Below, piece by piece: positions 14,982 to 23,042 of a stretch of 25,905 nt of DNA. The notes beneath the pieces are model-generated. The model did not search any database. It saw nothing but the letters and a program-made list of their open reading frames with translations, and was not told where the DNA came from. Position numbers and translations under genes: made by a program. This DNA comes from a virus. The stretch is taken from positions 1 to 25,905 of IMG/VR virus record IMGVR_UViG_3300046451_002522. One strand, written 5' to 3'. Positions within the stretch are counted from its first letter, which is position 1. Each line of letters starts with the position of its first letter.

Positions 14982-15320
14982 ATGCCAATATACACTTTTG
15001 AGAACCCCGAGACAGGGGAAACGGACGACCTGTACTTCGGAATAAATGACGATAAGGTTTTCGTAGATGATGGCGGCGTGACCTGGAGAAGGGTATTTAT
15101 CGCGCCAAACATTAGCGTAAATTCAGGCGGGGACCCATTTTCGAAAAAAGACTTCATAGAGAAGACTTCCGACAAGGGGACGTACGGAGACCTAATGGAC
15201 AGGAGCAGGGATATGAGCGAAAAAAGAAAAGACAAGCTAGGGTATGACCCAATGCGTCAAAAATATTTCAAAGAGTATTCAAGTAAAAGAGGCGGGTCGA
15301 AGCACCACTTAGATAGATAA
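14982..15320 (+). CDS. Small protein with FmdB-like N-terminus but no zinc cysteines
   Basis: The protein has 112 residues. MPIYTFENPETGETDDLYFG resembles the opening of FmdB-type and related phage proteins, but the cysteines that bind zinc in FmdB are absent. The middle, DDGGVTWRRVFIAPNISVNS, is beta-rich. The second half is highly charged (TYGDLMDRSRDMSEKRKDKL, YSSKRGGSKHHLDR) and likely disordered. Proteins of this shape are common in large marine phages; I do not know their function. A virion-assembly or scaffold role is a guess from its position before structural genes. The start lies three bases after the glycosyltransferase stop; a TATAAT sequence (14974-14979) sits just before it but has no matching -35 box. 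Confidence 0.7.
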   Translation: MPIYTFENPETGETDDLYFGINDDKVFVDDGGVTWRRVFIAPNISVNSGGDPFSKKDFIEKTSDKGTYGDLMDRSRDMSEKRKDKLGYDPMRQKYFKEYSSKRGGSKHHLDR

Positions 15321-15353
15321 TTCAATTTACCAATTCCTAGTGTAATAGGGTAT

Positions 15354-16865
15354 ATGGCTGATTATCAGAATAACCCTATTTACGACTCGGACATCAGGAA
15401 GATACAGGGACCTGCTCCCACCGTAATATTCCAATATGAATGGGACGACGCACTCGCTAGGTGGGTTCCGGCGCAAGCTCCCAAGATAGACATTGAGATT
15501 GGCGAGATAGAGATAAACCTATCCTCAACCAACGCAATACTTTCAGGAATATCAGGGGTATTAGAAGCACAGGGACACACAAACGACGGAGAAACACACA
15601 GATTACTTTCTGGAATTTCGGGAGTACTAGGGGAGCAGTCAGGGACAAGCGACGAAGAAACGCATAGAATACTTTCGGGATTTTCAGGAACAAACGAAAT
15701 AAAGCTTCAGGAAGTAAAGAGTGCTATAGAGAACATAGATATAGATCTCGAAATAGGAGAGATAAATATAACAGGAGCGGACCTTAGCGATGAAGAAACA
15801 CACAGATTACTATCAGGAATATCAGGCCAAGACGAATGCAACTACCTAGAAAGCCAAAGATTACTAAGGTCAGTCAAGGATAGCGCAGAAAACCTATCCC
15901 TTTCAGTAGAAGAGCTAAAGAAGGACTTTAGAGAGCTAACCTTTCACAAAAAAACGTTTTACCAAGATGCTATACTAGGAGAACTAACCCCAACCGAACC
16001 GGAAAGTCAAGAAGACCCTCTTTTTCGAAAGATACACAACATGACAGAGAGGGAAGATCCACTGGATTACCCAATCATCCAAGAAGGATTCCAAGGGGAG
16101 AACGAACCGAGGATAGAAGATAACGACTCAACAATGCCCTTCTCTATCAGAATGGAGGATTATAAAGGAGGATTAAAGGGCTGGCACAGCTTCTTTCCGC
16201 TAAAAAAGAAACTAGGAAATGGGGACAGGGTACAGCTATACAACGAAGACAACCACCCAATAGAAATGGCGTTTCAAGGAGGAGACGTCTCGCACTGGTT
16301 ATATCAAGGGTATCAGATTGAATTATCAAAACAAGAAGCCTATCAGCTATTCATAAGAAACAAGTACGCCATAGAAAGTTTTGACATTCTCTACTCAGTA
16401 GAAAGAATGTATGTGCCAGAAGAAGCTTCTGATAGGAATGATTTTAGCGAATTTACAGGAAGAGAGTCCAAACCAGAGCAAACAAGAACAAGAATAGGAT
16501 TAGGAAGCGTTCTTATGGACAACTCTCACCTTTACGTAAAATACATGGACAAATGGAAAAGGATAGCAATTGCCTCATGGGAAATTAGTCACGTAAAAAC
16601 CCAGCCACTGTATACAATAGACTATTTTGACGCGCATACAGACGCCAGCTTCCTATACCTAAACACAAACGACGGAGAAAGAAGGGTCGCCATAGCAGAC
16701 TGGCAAACCTGGGAGAAGGCTCCTCTAGAATGCCACAATAGAATATGGGCAGATAATTACTTCCTATATACCAAAGTCTCAGGCAGCTCAAGCGAGGTAT
16801 GCTCCGAGACAAAAGGTGAAAACGAATGGCGTAGATACGCAATATCAACCTATCAGAAAAAATGA
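15354..16865 (+). CDS. Virion-like protein with LSGISG repeats and C-terminal beta repeats
   Basis: The protein has 503 residues. The N-terminal part repeats a short motif: AILSGISG (61-68), THRLLSGISG (81-90), THRILSGFSG (103-112) and THRLLSGISG (149-158), the last three following an acidic [DE]-[GE]-E-T pattern. EIGEIEIN/EIGEINI occurs twice as well. A helical, charged stretch follows (170-200), and an acidic linker reaches about 265. The C-terminal 115 residues hold three copies of a beta unit: LYVKYMDKWKRIAIASW (393-409), LYLNTNDGERRVAIADW (434-450) and a third at 467-500 ending EWRRYAISTY. This architecture suits a tail fibre or other virion surface protein. No enzyme motif is seen. Its stop overlaps the next start by four bases. 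Confidence 0.75.
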   Translation: MADYQNNPIYDSDIRKIQGPAPTVIFQYEWDDALARWVPAQAPKIDIEIGEIEINLSSTNAILSGISGVLEAQGHTNDGETHRLLSGISGVLGEQSGTSDEETHRILSGFSGTNEIKLQEVKSAIENIDIDLEIGEINITGADLSDEETHRLLSGISGQDECNYLESQRLLRSVKDSAENLSLSVEELKKDFRELTFHKKTFYQDAILGELTPTEPESQEDPLFRKIHNMTEREDPLDYPIIQEGFQGENEPRIEDNDSTMPFSIRMEDYKGGLKGWHSFFPLKKKLGNGDRVQLYNEDNHPIEMAFQGGDVSHWLYQGYQIELSKQEAYQLFIRNKYAIESFDILYSVERMYVPEEASDRNDFSEFTGRESKPEQTRTRIGLGSVLMDNSHLYVKYMDKWKRIAIASWEISHVKTQPLYTIDYFDAHTDASFLYLNTNDGERRVAIADWQTWEKAPLECHNRIWADNYFLYTKVSGSSSEVCSETKGENEWRRYAISTYQKK

Positions 16866-17611
16866 AAATAACAAAATTCAGAGACGTGCTCGATGGAGAA
16901 GAAAGGTTAAACCACAAACAGGTAATAGACAACCTAGTAGAAATTTCAAAAAGCACCCGGGATACCTCAGACAATGTCATAGAAAACCTTACAGAAGTTA
17001 AATCCAATCAATTAGAAACGAAAGACGAAATAAGGAGCGGACTAGAGTCTGTCTGCGAAAATGTCGAAAAGGCAAGGCAAGATATAACTCAAGCCGTAAG
17101 CGGAGTACAGCCCCGCACGGAAAAAACAAAAATATATAACCAAAAAATAGAAGAAGATATTATAATACTCGAAAGCTCGGACATTAACTTCGATATTCCA
17201 GACGATACTTGCGACGATATATTCAAGCCAACACAAAAACTTCCCGAAATAAATCAGTTTTTTATACTCGAAGAGTCTACACCCGAAATCAGATGCCAAC
17301 AAAGAAAATTCAACTTTGACACAGATCAAGAACACGCCCTAAGACTCGATCAATACTCAGGAGATCACCTCGGATACTTCCACGCCTATGGACACTCAGA
17401 AAACAATAGCAGCGACCTATCAATCATAAACGACACACTATTTAAAATAAAGTTAAGAACAGACGAAAAGAAAGACTTTATAACAATAGACGACGGATTT
17501 ACTCTATCACTAAACGATGTCGAAAGAGAGGACGAGGTCTCATTAAAAAGAGATCACACAATATCAGGTTATACAATAACATACATGGTTGAAGGAAAGG
17601 CCAACGCGTGA
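16862..17611 (+). CDS. Virion-like protein with helical N-terminus
   Basis: The protein has 249 residues. Residues 15-80 are heptad-like and helical: VIDNLVEISKSTRDTSDNVI, VKSNQLETKDEIRSGLESVC, VEKARQDITQAVSGV. This resembles the coiled-coil part of phage fibres and the end of the preceding protein's helical zone. The C-terminal half is acidic and beta-rich (DIIILESSDINFDIPDDTCD, HLGYFHAYGHSENNSSDLS, FITIDDGFTLSLNDVE). It starts in an ATGA overlap with the 503-residue gene and ends in a GTGA overlap with the 177-residue gene, so the three are probably made in a fixed ratio for one structure. I do not recognise the family. Confidence 0.7.
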   Translation: MKITKFRDVLDGEERLNHKQVIDNLVEISKSTRDTSDNVIENLTEVKSNQLETKDEIRSGLESVCENVEKARQDITQAVSGVQPRTEKTKIYNQKIEEDIIILESSDINFDIPDDTCDDIFKPTQKLPEINQFFILEESTPEIRCQQRKFNFDTDQEHALRLDQYSGDHLGYFHAYGHSENNSSDLSIINDTLFKIKLRTDEKKDFITIDDGFTLSLNDVEREDEVSLKRDHTISGYTITYMVEGKANA

Positions 17612-18141
17612 ACCTATCAAGACATAAAAGTCTAATACGAGAAATATCCCCAGGAGTAATTCAAATCGGAAACAGCCCATTTGCCCCAGTACTAACCCTA
17701 AGCGAACTTTCAGGTGGAGTAGAGGCCTCCAGCGCATACCTTGCGAATGTTTCAGGAGCTCACCTTCAATACGAAAATGCCACATTCGAAAACAGGCCAA
17801 CGGTTAGCGGCATAGATGTCCTACTAGAAGGAGATATCACGGGGGGAGGAGGAGTCGACCTAACGGAAACCATAAACAATACAGGAGAACTATTAGAAAA
17901 TTCAATAACTGAAGTTAGTGGGATACTACAGGCGTTAATCGAGCAAGAAGCTCAAGACGGGGAAGATGCAGATATTATATTAAATAATACAATAGAACAA
18001 ATAAGCGGGTTATTAATAACAGAAATAAACCAACTACAAACAGACTTAACCTCTATTAGCGGGGATATAACAAATATTAATGGAGTGACCTATGAGCAAG
18101 CAGAAAGCCTAGCCAAAAAATGGTCGATTATATTCGGGTAG
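17608..18141 (+). CDS. Virion-like coiled-coil protein with ISG motifs
   Basis: The start is GTG, overlapping the upstream TGA by four bases. The 177 residues begin MNLSRHKSLIREISPGVIQI and include GNSPFAPVLTLSELSGG. From about residue 85 the sequence is a long helix-prone region punctuated by ITEVSGILQAL, IEQISGLLITEI and LTSISGDITNI, spaced 20-35 residues apart. The same [IV]SG theme recurs in the 503-residue protein of this operon. This suggests a trimeric fibre shaft or hinge protein. It is the last gene before a convergent gene pair: 33 bases separate its stop from the stop of the opposite gene, and I see no hairpin-plus-U terminator there. Confidence 0.7.
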   Translation: MNLSRHKSLIREISPGVIQIGNSPFAPVLTLSELSGGVEASSAYLANVSGAHLQYENATFENRPTVSGIDVLLEGDITGGGGVDLTETINNTGELLENSITEVSGILQALIEQEAQDGEDADIILNNTIEQISGLLITEINQLQTDLTSISGDITNINGVTYEQAESLAKKWSIIFG

Positions 18142-18174
18142 ACCAAGTTGTCGGAGAATTCAGGAATTTTAGAT

Positions 18175-18687
18175 TCATGATCCCAGCGGGGTACCAAGTC
18201 CGACTATAGAACCCGAGCCCGAATCAACATAACCCCTACCTAAAACATGAACCTTTGATCCAGCCACCGAAATAGGAGCGCTGGAATAAAGATCAAAGCC
18301 CGTGCTTGATATGTTTTCCGTGGAGAAAACATATACAAGATCTTCATTCGCAGCAGGCTCAAATTGAACAAACACAGAGAAGGAGTCTCCCTGTAAAGTC
18401 TCCCCGTAAGAAATACTCGAGCCAGAATACCCAACAGGCAGCTCGAAAGATGATATAAATTCAGAAGTCGCTTCGGCAACAGAAGTTTTGTCCATTATTT
18501 GTTGCCACGCAAGATTACCCTCGCTATTTATCTGAGACAGATAAAACTGACCCTGAGCATCAGAAGTCATAGCTCCCTCAAACGGAGGGGTCGAGTTACT
18601 CAAGAAGGATGGATCGACCTTCTGAACCTTCAGCGGCAAGGCGGCTAAAATATTACCTAATTGAGCTTGCACGTTAGCTAAACTCAT
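18175..18687 (-). CDS. Small virion-like protein of unknown family
   Basis: The protein has 170 residues. The N-terminus MSLANVQAQLGNILAALPLK is an amphipathic helix. The rest is beta-rich with many Ser/Gly: QGQFYLSQINSEGNLAWQQI, FELPVGYSGSSISYGETLQG, SFSVFVQFEPAANEDLVYVF and a glycine-rich end. No cysteines and few charged clusters, as in phage structural proteins. The ATG follows the stop of the 635-residue gene after one base. It is the last gene of the portal operon. A tail or neck component is a reasonable guess; the family is not known to me. Confidence 0.7.
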   Translation of the reverse strand: MSLANVQAQLGNILAALPLKVQKVDPSFLSNSTPPFEGAMTSDAQGQFYLSQINSEGNLAWQQIMDKTSVAEATSEFISSFELPVGYSGSSISYGETLQGDSFSVFVQFEPAANEDLVYVFSTENISSTGFDLYSSAPISVAGSKVHVLGRGYVDSGSGSIVGLGTPLGS

Positions 18688-18688
18688 A

Positions 18689-20596
18689 CTACAAGGACTC
18701 CTCTATAGTTACGGTAACATCTAGTATATTACCTGCGTTAGTTATAACCTGATTGTCTATAATCAGCTCGCTGTCATTAATTATCCCAAACCCAGCCTCA
18801 AGATTAGAGGTGCCGTCCTGCTTTGGTAATGTTATCCCAGCATCATATGGGAGAGAGAAGGTATTACCTCCGTCGGGTGTCGCCGTAGCAAAAAGATTAG
18901 ACGTGTTAAATACATCTACGCCCAAATCTACAGCTAAATAATCCGGAGCTAAAACAGTAATAGTCCTTTGATCAAAACCCCTAATAGTCCCAGCATCGTC
19001 CTTTTGAAAGGTTTCTCCAATTAGTTTCTCGCCCTCAAAATTAATAGTAAAAGTACCGCGAGGGGTATCGTCAGAAATAAGTATTTGAAAAGAAAATGAA
19101 GTGTTGCTGTTTTTAGAAACCGCACCAACCGTAATGCTTGAATCCGAAACAGAAAGTATTGACAAGGAAGCCAAAGGCTCTCCAACAGAAACGGTTATAT
19201 TAGTATATTGCGCTCCAGCAGAAGAAGACCTAAAGGTCGAGGGGGAAAAGTTTACAGAAGGAACAGTTCCTTCGGATTGAATCTGTATGGCAGACGAAGA
19301 GGAGGACGCAGACCTTCCATTGGATTGCTTAAAGACAGAAACCGTCACAGTACCACTAGTGTAATTGCTTGCGTTTTCTCCGGAAACAACGAACGGCGAG
19401 CTGTTTATATCAGAAGGTATAGTAACAAATTTTAAAACAGCACTCTTAGAATAGTTATGATTATCGAAATCAGAAGCAGTAACATTAACATTAACGCTCT
19501 GTCCTGTATTATTTATTACATTAGTAGAATTAGGATAGCTAAAATTAAGAGAAGCAGAAGGAGATGAATTATTTGTTATAATATTATTATCTGCAGTATA
19601 AGACTGAGATTGATTGCCAGTTATATCCTCTACCGTTACATTAAAATTCTTAACCTGAACACTGTTTAACGCTCCGCCCACAGTAACATTAAACTCATAA
19701 TCGTAAGTGCCGTCACCATTGCTATTAAAACTTGGGTTATTTACAGTTTTCGACTGAAGAGCTCCGCCAGAAACTGTAATCTTACCAATTTCTTTCGAAG
19801 ACTTAACGTAAACCCTTGCTGCGTCACCATTCTTAGCTTCAGTCTGATTATAGCTCTGATTTCCGTCGTGAGCATTAAAGGAAGAAGTTTCGTAAAAAGT
19901 TCCAGTGTCTGTTTTATCAATAAATTTTGCCTCAATAACCTGTGGAAGAGTATCCTTTTCGAGAGAAAGATAGGTCTGTCTGCCTCCGTTCTTGAATAAG
20001 TAAGTTATTGGGGAAGAGCAGTCCAGCCTAAGCGTGGTATTAAAGGAATAATTATTGCTATCCGAGACGAGAGAGGAATAAGGAACATTTTGATATTGTG
20101 GGTCTTCGCCGCTCGTAGCATAGCTTATTGAGGGCTTGAAAGTCTGAGCATCTCCTCTTTCAATTAAAAGCGTTATATCGACTTCGTCGCTCGCAGTCCT
20201 GACTCGTCTTACCACCGCTCCACTAAACTCCGACTCCAAAATCTCCTCAACACCACCAACAGCGGTAACATCTGTTACAAAAATGGGTCCAGTATCTACA
20301 CCCCCAGAGGACTCGCCAGAAGAGCCTCCCGCATCAGATCCAACAATTTCCCCGACGACAATTTGGTCGAAATAGCCGATACTCCCCCGAAAGGCGTACC
20401 CACTGATGTCGCCAGTTTCAGAAGTAAAGTCTATAATTTCAGTAACCCTAGTCGAGCCAGAGACGGTTAAATCGCCGCGGATTATAATATCATTAATAAA
20501 ATCTTTTTCCCCAAAAACCTCCTCGTCGCCATGAAGGCCTACGAAGTCCCCCGTGGCAAGCACGGATTCTTTAGATTTCTGGATAAATTGCGCCAT
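18689..20596 (-). CDS. Large virion fibre candidate with Ig-like beta-sandwich repeats
   Basis: The protein has 635 residues. Residues 1-90 contain an attachment-like module, with GEKDFINDIIIRGDLTVSGS and FRGSIGYFDQIVVGEI, a pattern common near the N-terminus of phage tail and fibre proteins. A Gly/Ser linker (91-100) leads into a long Ser/Thr/Asn/Val-rich region with repeated strand patterns: VRRVRTASDEVDITLLI, GKITVSGGALQSKTVN, QVKNFNVTVEDITGNQSQSY, SVNVNVTASDFDNHNYS, GTVTVSVFKQSNGRSASSSS, FTINFEGEKLIGETFQ. These suggest four or more Ig-like domains. The many Asn/Ser/Thr residues would offer glycan acceptor sites. It starts in a TAATG overlap with the small gene upstream. No catalytic motif is seen. 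Confidence 0.75.
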   Translation of the reverse strand: MAQFIQKSKESVLATGDFVGLHGDEEVFGEKDFINDIIIRGDLTVSGSTRVTEIIDFTSETGDISGYAFRGSIGYFDQIVVGEIVGSDAGGSSGESSGGVDTGPIFVTDVTAVGGVEEILESEFSGAVVRRVRTASDEVDITLLIERGDAQTFKPSISYATSGEDPQYQNVPYSSLVSDSNNYSFNTTLRLDCSSPITYLFKNGGRQTYLSLEKDTLPQVIEAKFIDKTDTGTFYETSSFNAHDGNQSYNQTEAKNGDAARVYVKSSKEIGKITVSGGALQSKTVNNPSFNSNGDGTYDYEFNVTVGGALNSVQVKNFNVTVEDITGNQSQSYTADNNIITNNSSPSASLNFSYPNSTNVINNTGQSVNVNVTASDFDNHNYSKSAVLKFVTIPSDINSSPFVVSGENASNYTSGTVTVSVFKQSNGRSASSSSSAIQIQSEGTVPSVNFSPSTFRSSSAGAQYTNITVSVGEPLASLSILSVSDSSITVGAVSKNSNTSFSFQILISDDTPRGTFTINFEGEKLIGETFQKDDAGTIRGFDQRTITVLAPDYLAVDLGVDVFNTSNLFATATPDGGNTFSLPYDAGITLPKQDGTSNLEAGFGIINDSELIIDNQVITNAGNILDVTVTIEESL

Positions 20597-20907
20597 TAGA
20601 TATTAGTAAATGTTGCCGTTGCGCTAATTCTCCCCCCAACCTGAGAGCTCGCCCCAAGGCTTTCACCCTCGGCAAGTATAAACTTTTCACTACCAAAATA
20701 AAACGTCTCCTTATTAGGTATAGGTAGAGATGAAATAACCTTTGTTTTATCACTAGGAGCGTTCCCAGTACCGTTAACGAAAACATCAATCACATCATCC
20801 TCGTCAGTGGGGTTGCAAAAATAGATTCCTAAATTAGCATAACCCTCACCCGTAGGAGCAGAGACTATCTCGGTATAATTAGATTGAACAATTACATTTT
20901 TAATCAT
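20596..20907 (-). CDS. Small beta-rich virion-associated protein
   Basis: The ATG at 20907-20905 gives 103 residues and overlaps the portal stop by eight bases; the longer open frame to 20973 runs through the portal end and is not supported. The sequence MIKNVIVQSNYTEIVSAPTG, YANLGIYFCNPTDEDDVIDV and KETFYFGSEKFILAEGESLG alternates short strands and loops, like the small one-domain proteins found among structural genes of many marine myoviruses. A decoration or neck/tail accessory role is inferred from its place between portal and fibre genes. The stop overlaps the start of the 635-residue gene. Confidence 0.7.
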   Translation of the reverse strand: MIKNVIVQSNYTEIVSAPTGEGYANLGIYFCNPTDEDDVIDVFVNGTGNAPSDKTKVISSLPIPNKETFYFGSEKFILAEGESLGASSQVGGRISATATFTNI

Positions 20908-22882
20908 CTTGCTGTCCCCGCTTGCTGTGGTAATATAACGCAGAAGGATAAGTGGAAAGCTCCTTCTGTTCACTAATAGACAATACCTCAGGCAAACATC
21001 CTAAGGCGGCTATCTTTTCGTTATCTGAAATGCAAGCTTCAGCTACAGACTCCCAAGAATCAATATCAGTAGAACAGATAATAGACTCACACAAGTCCTC
21101 CGCAGTTTCAGCTTGTAACTTTGTCAGCTTTTTCTTTTTAAACTTAGAGCGAAGTTTGGTTTTTATTAGAGAGCTTAAGCTTTCGGCCTTATAGACGATA
21201 TTTTGAACGTCCTTTCTGGAAACCTGCTCGCTAGCATTATCCTGGGGGATATTTTTAGTACCTGAAGGTCTTCCCGTTTCCTTACCCGAAGGCCCAGGAG
21301 AACCTTCGTTAGAAGAGTCCGGAGACTCAATAACAGGAACTCCACCCACCAAGGGGTTATACATTCCATCCTCCCTTTCCCCTGAGTACGTTTTTTGCGC
21401 ACTATTAAGGTCTGAGGAATGAGGGTATATACCCGTCTTGATCGCGTCGATGCCTTGTTCCGGAGTAAGGATGCCAAGTTCCAATAGTCTTGTCACGACT
21501 CTTTGAAGCTGAACCTCATCCTTGATATCAACCTCCTCAAACCTAGCCTTAGGAAAATCCCTAAAGCCAAGGTTTTGAGACATTAGTTTAATCTGAGGTT
21601 GAAGGAAATCGTTCAAAAATGCATTCCGAGCCTCCTTTAACCTCTCTAAAAATATCTGCGCTTTGACCTGAGTATTACTATATCTCTCGTCCCCAACGAT
21701 GATATTCTGCAGGCCCTCTTTAATATCCTGATTAACAATATCATATTTATCGGGACCGACGACCTTCCTTAAATCAGGAATAACAAAGTCAGCCTTAGTA
21801 GTATAGTCACTAACCAGAACCCTACCAACGCTTTCGTTAGTAAACAAACCCTGCATAGCCTCAAGGTTACGGGGATTTATTCCCCCTTTGTCAGGTTCAG
21901 CACCCATGGTAATTAATAATATAACATTTTCGATTGTCCTGCAGATTGCCTGATCAATCTTCTTAAGTTCAATCTTGTAATTAATATCATCCAAAACAGG
22001 GAAACCGAACGGAGTTGCGAACGGTTCGTAGTCTTGCTTTTTATAAAACGAATAAACGAGCTTTGTTGGATCCAAAGGAACTTCGGCGCCCTCCTTTTGA
22101 AAATTCTTGCTCTTTATTTTTTCCTTCAGCTCAGGGTCTAGTGAGTCGTAAACCTGCTGATCGTATTCAGTCTTGGGGTCAAGGAGTCTTTCCAAGTCGT
22201 ACTCAGACAAAACCTTAAAGTACTGACCCTCGCTAAAGGAGGTTGCCCGTTTAGCGATAATATCATATGGGTTTAAAAAGATATACTTTAATGGGATCTG
22301 CCCAGGCTTAATACCTGAACCGTATATCTTAGACATGTTATTGAAGTCTTCCTTACTGAAAGAACCATCAACCCTATACATGAAAACGTTACCAGATCTA
22401 TAATATTCTCTAAAATATTGATCCTTAATTTTCCATATTGATACCCTCTCCATCCACTTATATACAAAGTCCCTAGCCTTAGAGCTTCCACCTTCTAACT
22501 TAATATCGGAATTAGCAAACTCCGACATTATGTCTATAGCGTTTCTAAAGATAGGAATGTTTGCATATGCCTTTTGACACAATTCAACAGCACTCCTTAT
22601 ATCTACGCCGTTTTCTCCGACCTGATAAGGTAGCAGACCAGCCTCAATATTAGAGTACTGATTTTTCTTCGCTGACTTATGAACCTTATTAGATCTCCTA
22701 GAAGATGAGCTTAAGTTGGAACTATGGCTGGCTTGAGAAACAAAAGCAGAAGGGGCGGACCCCTCGCTGTAATAACTCTCGCCAGCAAATATAGGCGGAA
22801 TGGCGGTTTCGCTGTTTACTGCCTCAGTTTTTTCAAACTGATTCCAGTACGCCGATTTCTTATTATATTTCCTCTTACTCAC
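20900..22882 (-). CDS. Phage portal protein
   Basis: The start is GTG and the protein has 660 residues. From residue about 65, QVGENGVDIRSAVELCQKAY and IPIFRNAIDIMSEFANSDIK match the start of the portal fold, where a dodecameric ring at one capsid vertex passes DNA. FVYKWMERVSIWKIKDQYFR, YYRSGNVFMYRVDG, IPLKYIFLNPYDIIAKRATS, TIENVILLITMGAEPDKGGI, DIKEGLQNIIVGDERYSNTQ and ARFEEVDIKDEVQLQRVVTR with LLELGILTPEQGIDAIKTG complete the stem, wing and clip pattern. A Ser/Pro/Gly-rich linker (about 500-550) leads to an unusual helical, Lys-rich C-terminal extension (KTKLRSKFKKKKLTKLQAET). The terminase, prohead protease and major capsid protein are not in this window. Confidence 0.88.
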   Translation of the reverse strand: MSKRKYNKKSAYWNQFEKTEAVNSETAIPPIFAGESYYSEGSAPSAFVSQASHSSNLSSSSRRSNKVHKSAKKNQYSNIEAGLLPYQVGENGVDIRSAVELCQKAYANIPIFRNAIDIMSEFANSDIKLEGGSSKARDFVYKWMERVSIWKIKDQYFREYYRSGNVFMYRVDGSFSKEDFNNMSKIYGSGIKPGQIPLKYIFLNPYDIIAKRATSFSEGQYFKVLSEYDLERLLDPKTEYDQQVYDSLDPELKEKIKSKNFQKEGAEVPLDPTKLVYSFYKKQDYEPFATPFGFPVLDDINYKIELKKIDQAICRTIENVILLITMGAEPDKGGINPRNLEAMQGLFTNESVGRVLVSDYTTKADFVIPDLRKVVGPDKYDIVNQDIKEGLQNIIVGDERYSNTQVKAQIFLERLKEARNAFLNDFLQPQIKLMSQNLGFRDFPKARFEEVDIKDEVQLQRVVTRLLELGILTPEQGIDAIKTGIYPHSSDLNSAQKTYSGEREDGMYNPLVGGVPVIESPDSSNEGSPGPSGKETGRPSGTKNIPQDNASEQVSRKDVQNIVYKAESLSSLIKTKLRSKFKKKKLTKLQAETAEDLCESIICSTDIDSWESVAEACISDNEKIAALGCLPEVLSISEQKELSTYPSALYYHSKRGQQDD

Positions 22883-22900
22883 AGTTTTTTTTTACACTTT

Positions 22901-22930
22901 ATAATAAACAAAAGTCCAATAAAAGTCCAA
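22901..22930 (-). promoter_or_regulatory. Possible sigma70-type promoter for the portal operon
   Basis: On the minus strand TTGGAC (22930-22925), an 18-base spacer and TATTAT (22906-22901) lie 18 bases before the portal GTG. The -35 box is weak. The spacing to the start codon equals that of the nrdA promoter. Confidence 0.4.
22910..22930 (+). repeat. Tandem ten-base repeat at the portal promoter
   Basis: AAAAGTCCAA occurs at 22910-22919 and again at 22921-22930, an 11-base period close to one DNA turn. The copies overlap the spacer and the -35 box of the possible portal promoter, so they could bind a regulator on one face of the helix. Confidence 0.45.
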
Positions 22931-23042
22931 AGTTAACTTTCAGACTTTACAAAGAACAATAAAACTATACTAAAGTTATTTACAGTAGTGTAATCAACCT
23001 TATGAATGCGAGTATATTTATACAACCAAACGATAAAGCAAA
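22931..23042. other. Divergent intergenic region between portal and DUF2827 genes
   Basis: This AT-rich stretch holds no gene. A TATAAATA sequence on the minus strand (23022-23015) equals the T4 late-promoter consensus and points to the portal gene, about 130 bases away. On the plus strand, TATACT (22966-22971) and TATATT (23013-23018) are possible -10 boxes for the DUF2827 operon, but neither has a good -35 box at 16-18 bases. I see no terminator or tRNA. Confidence 0.4.
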
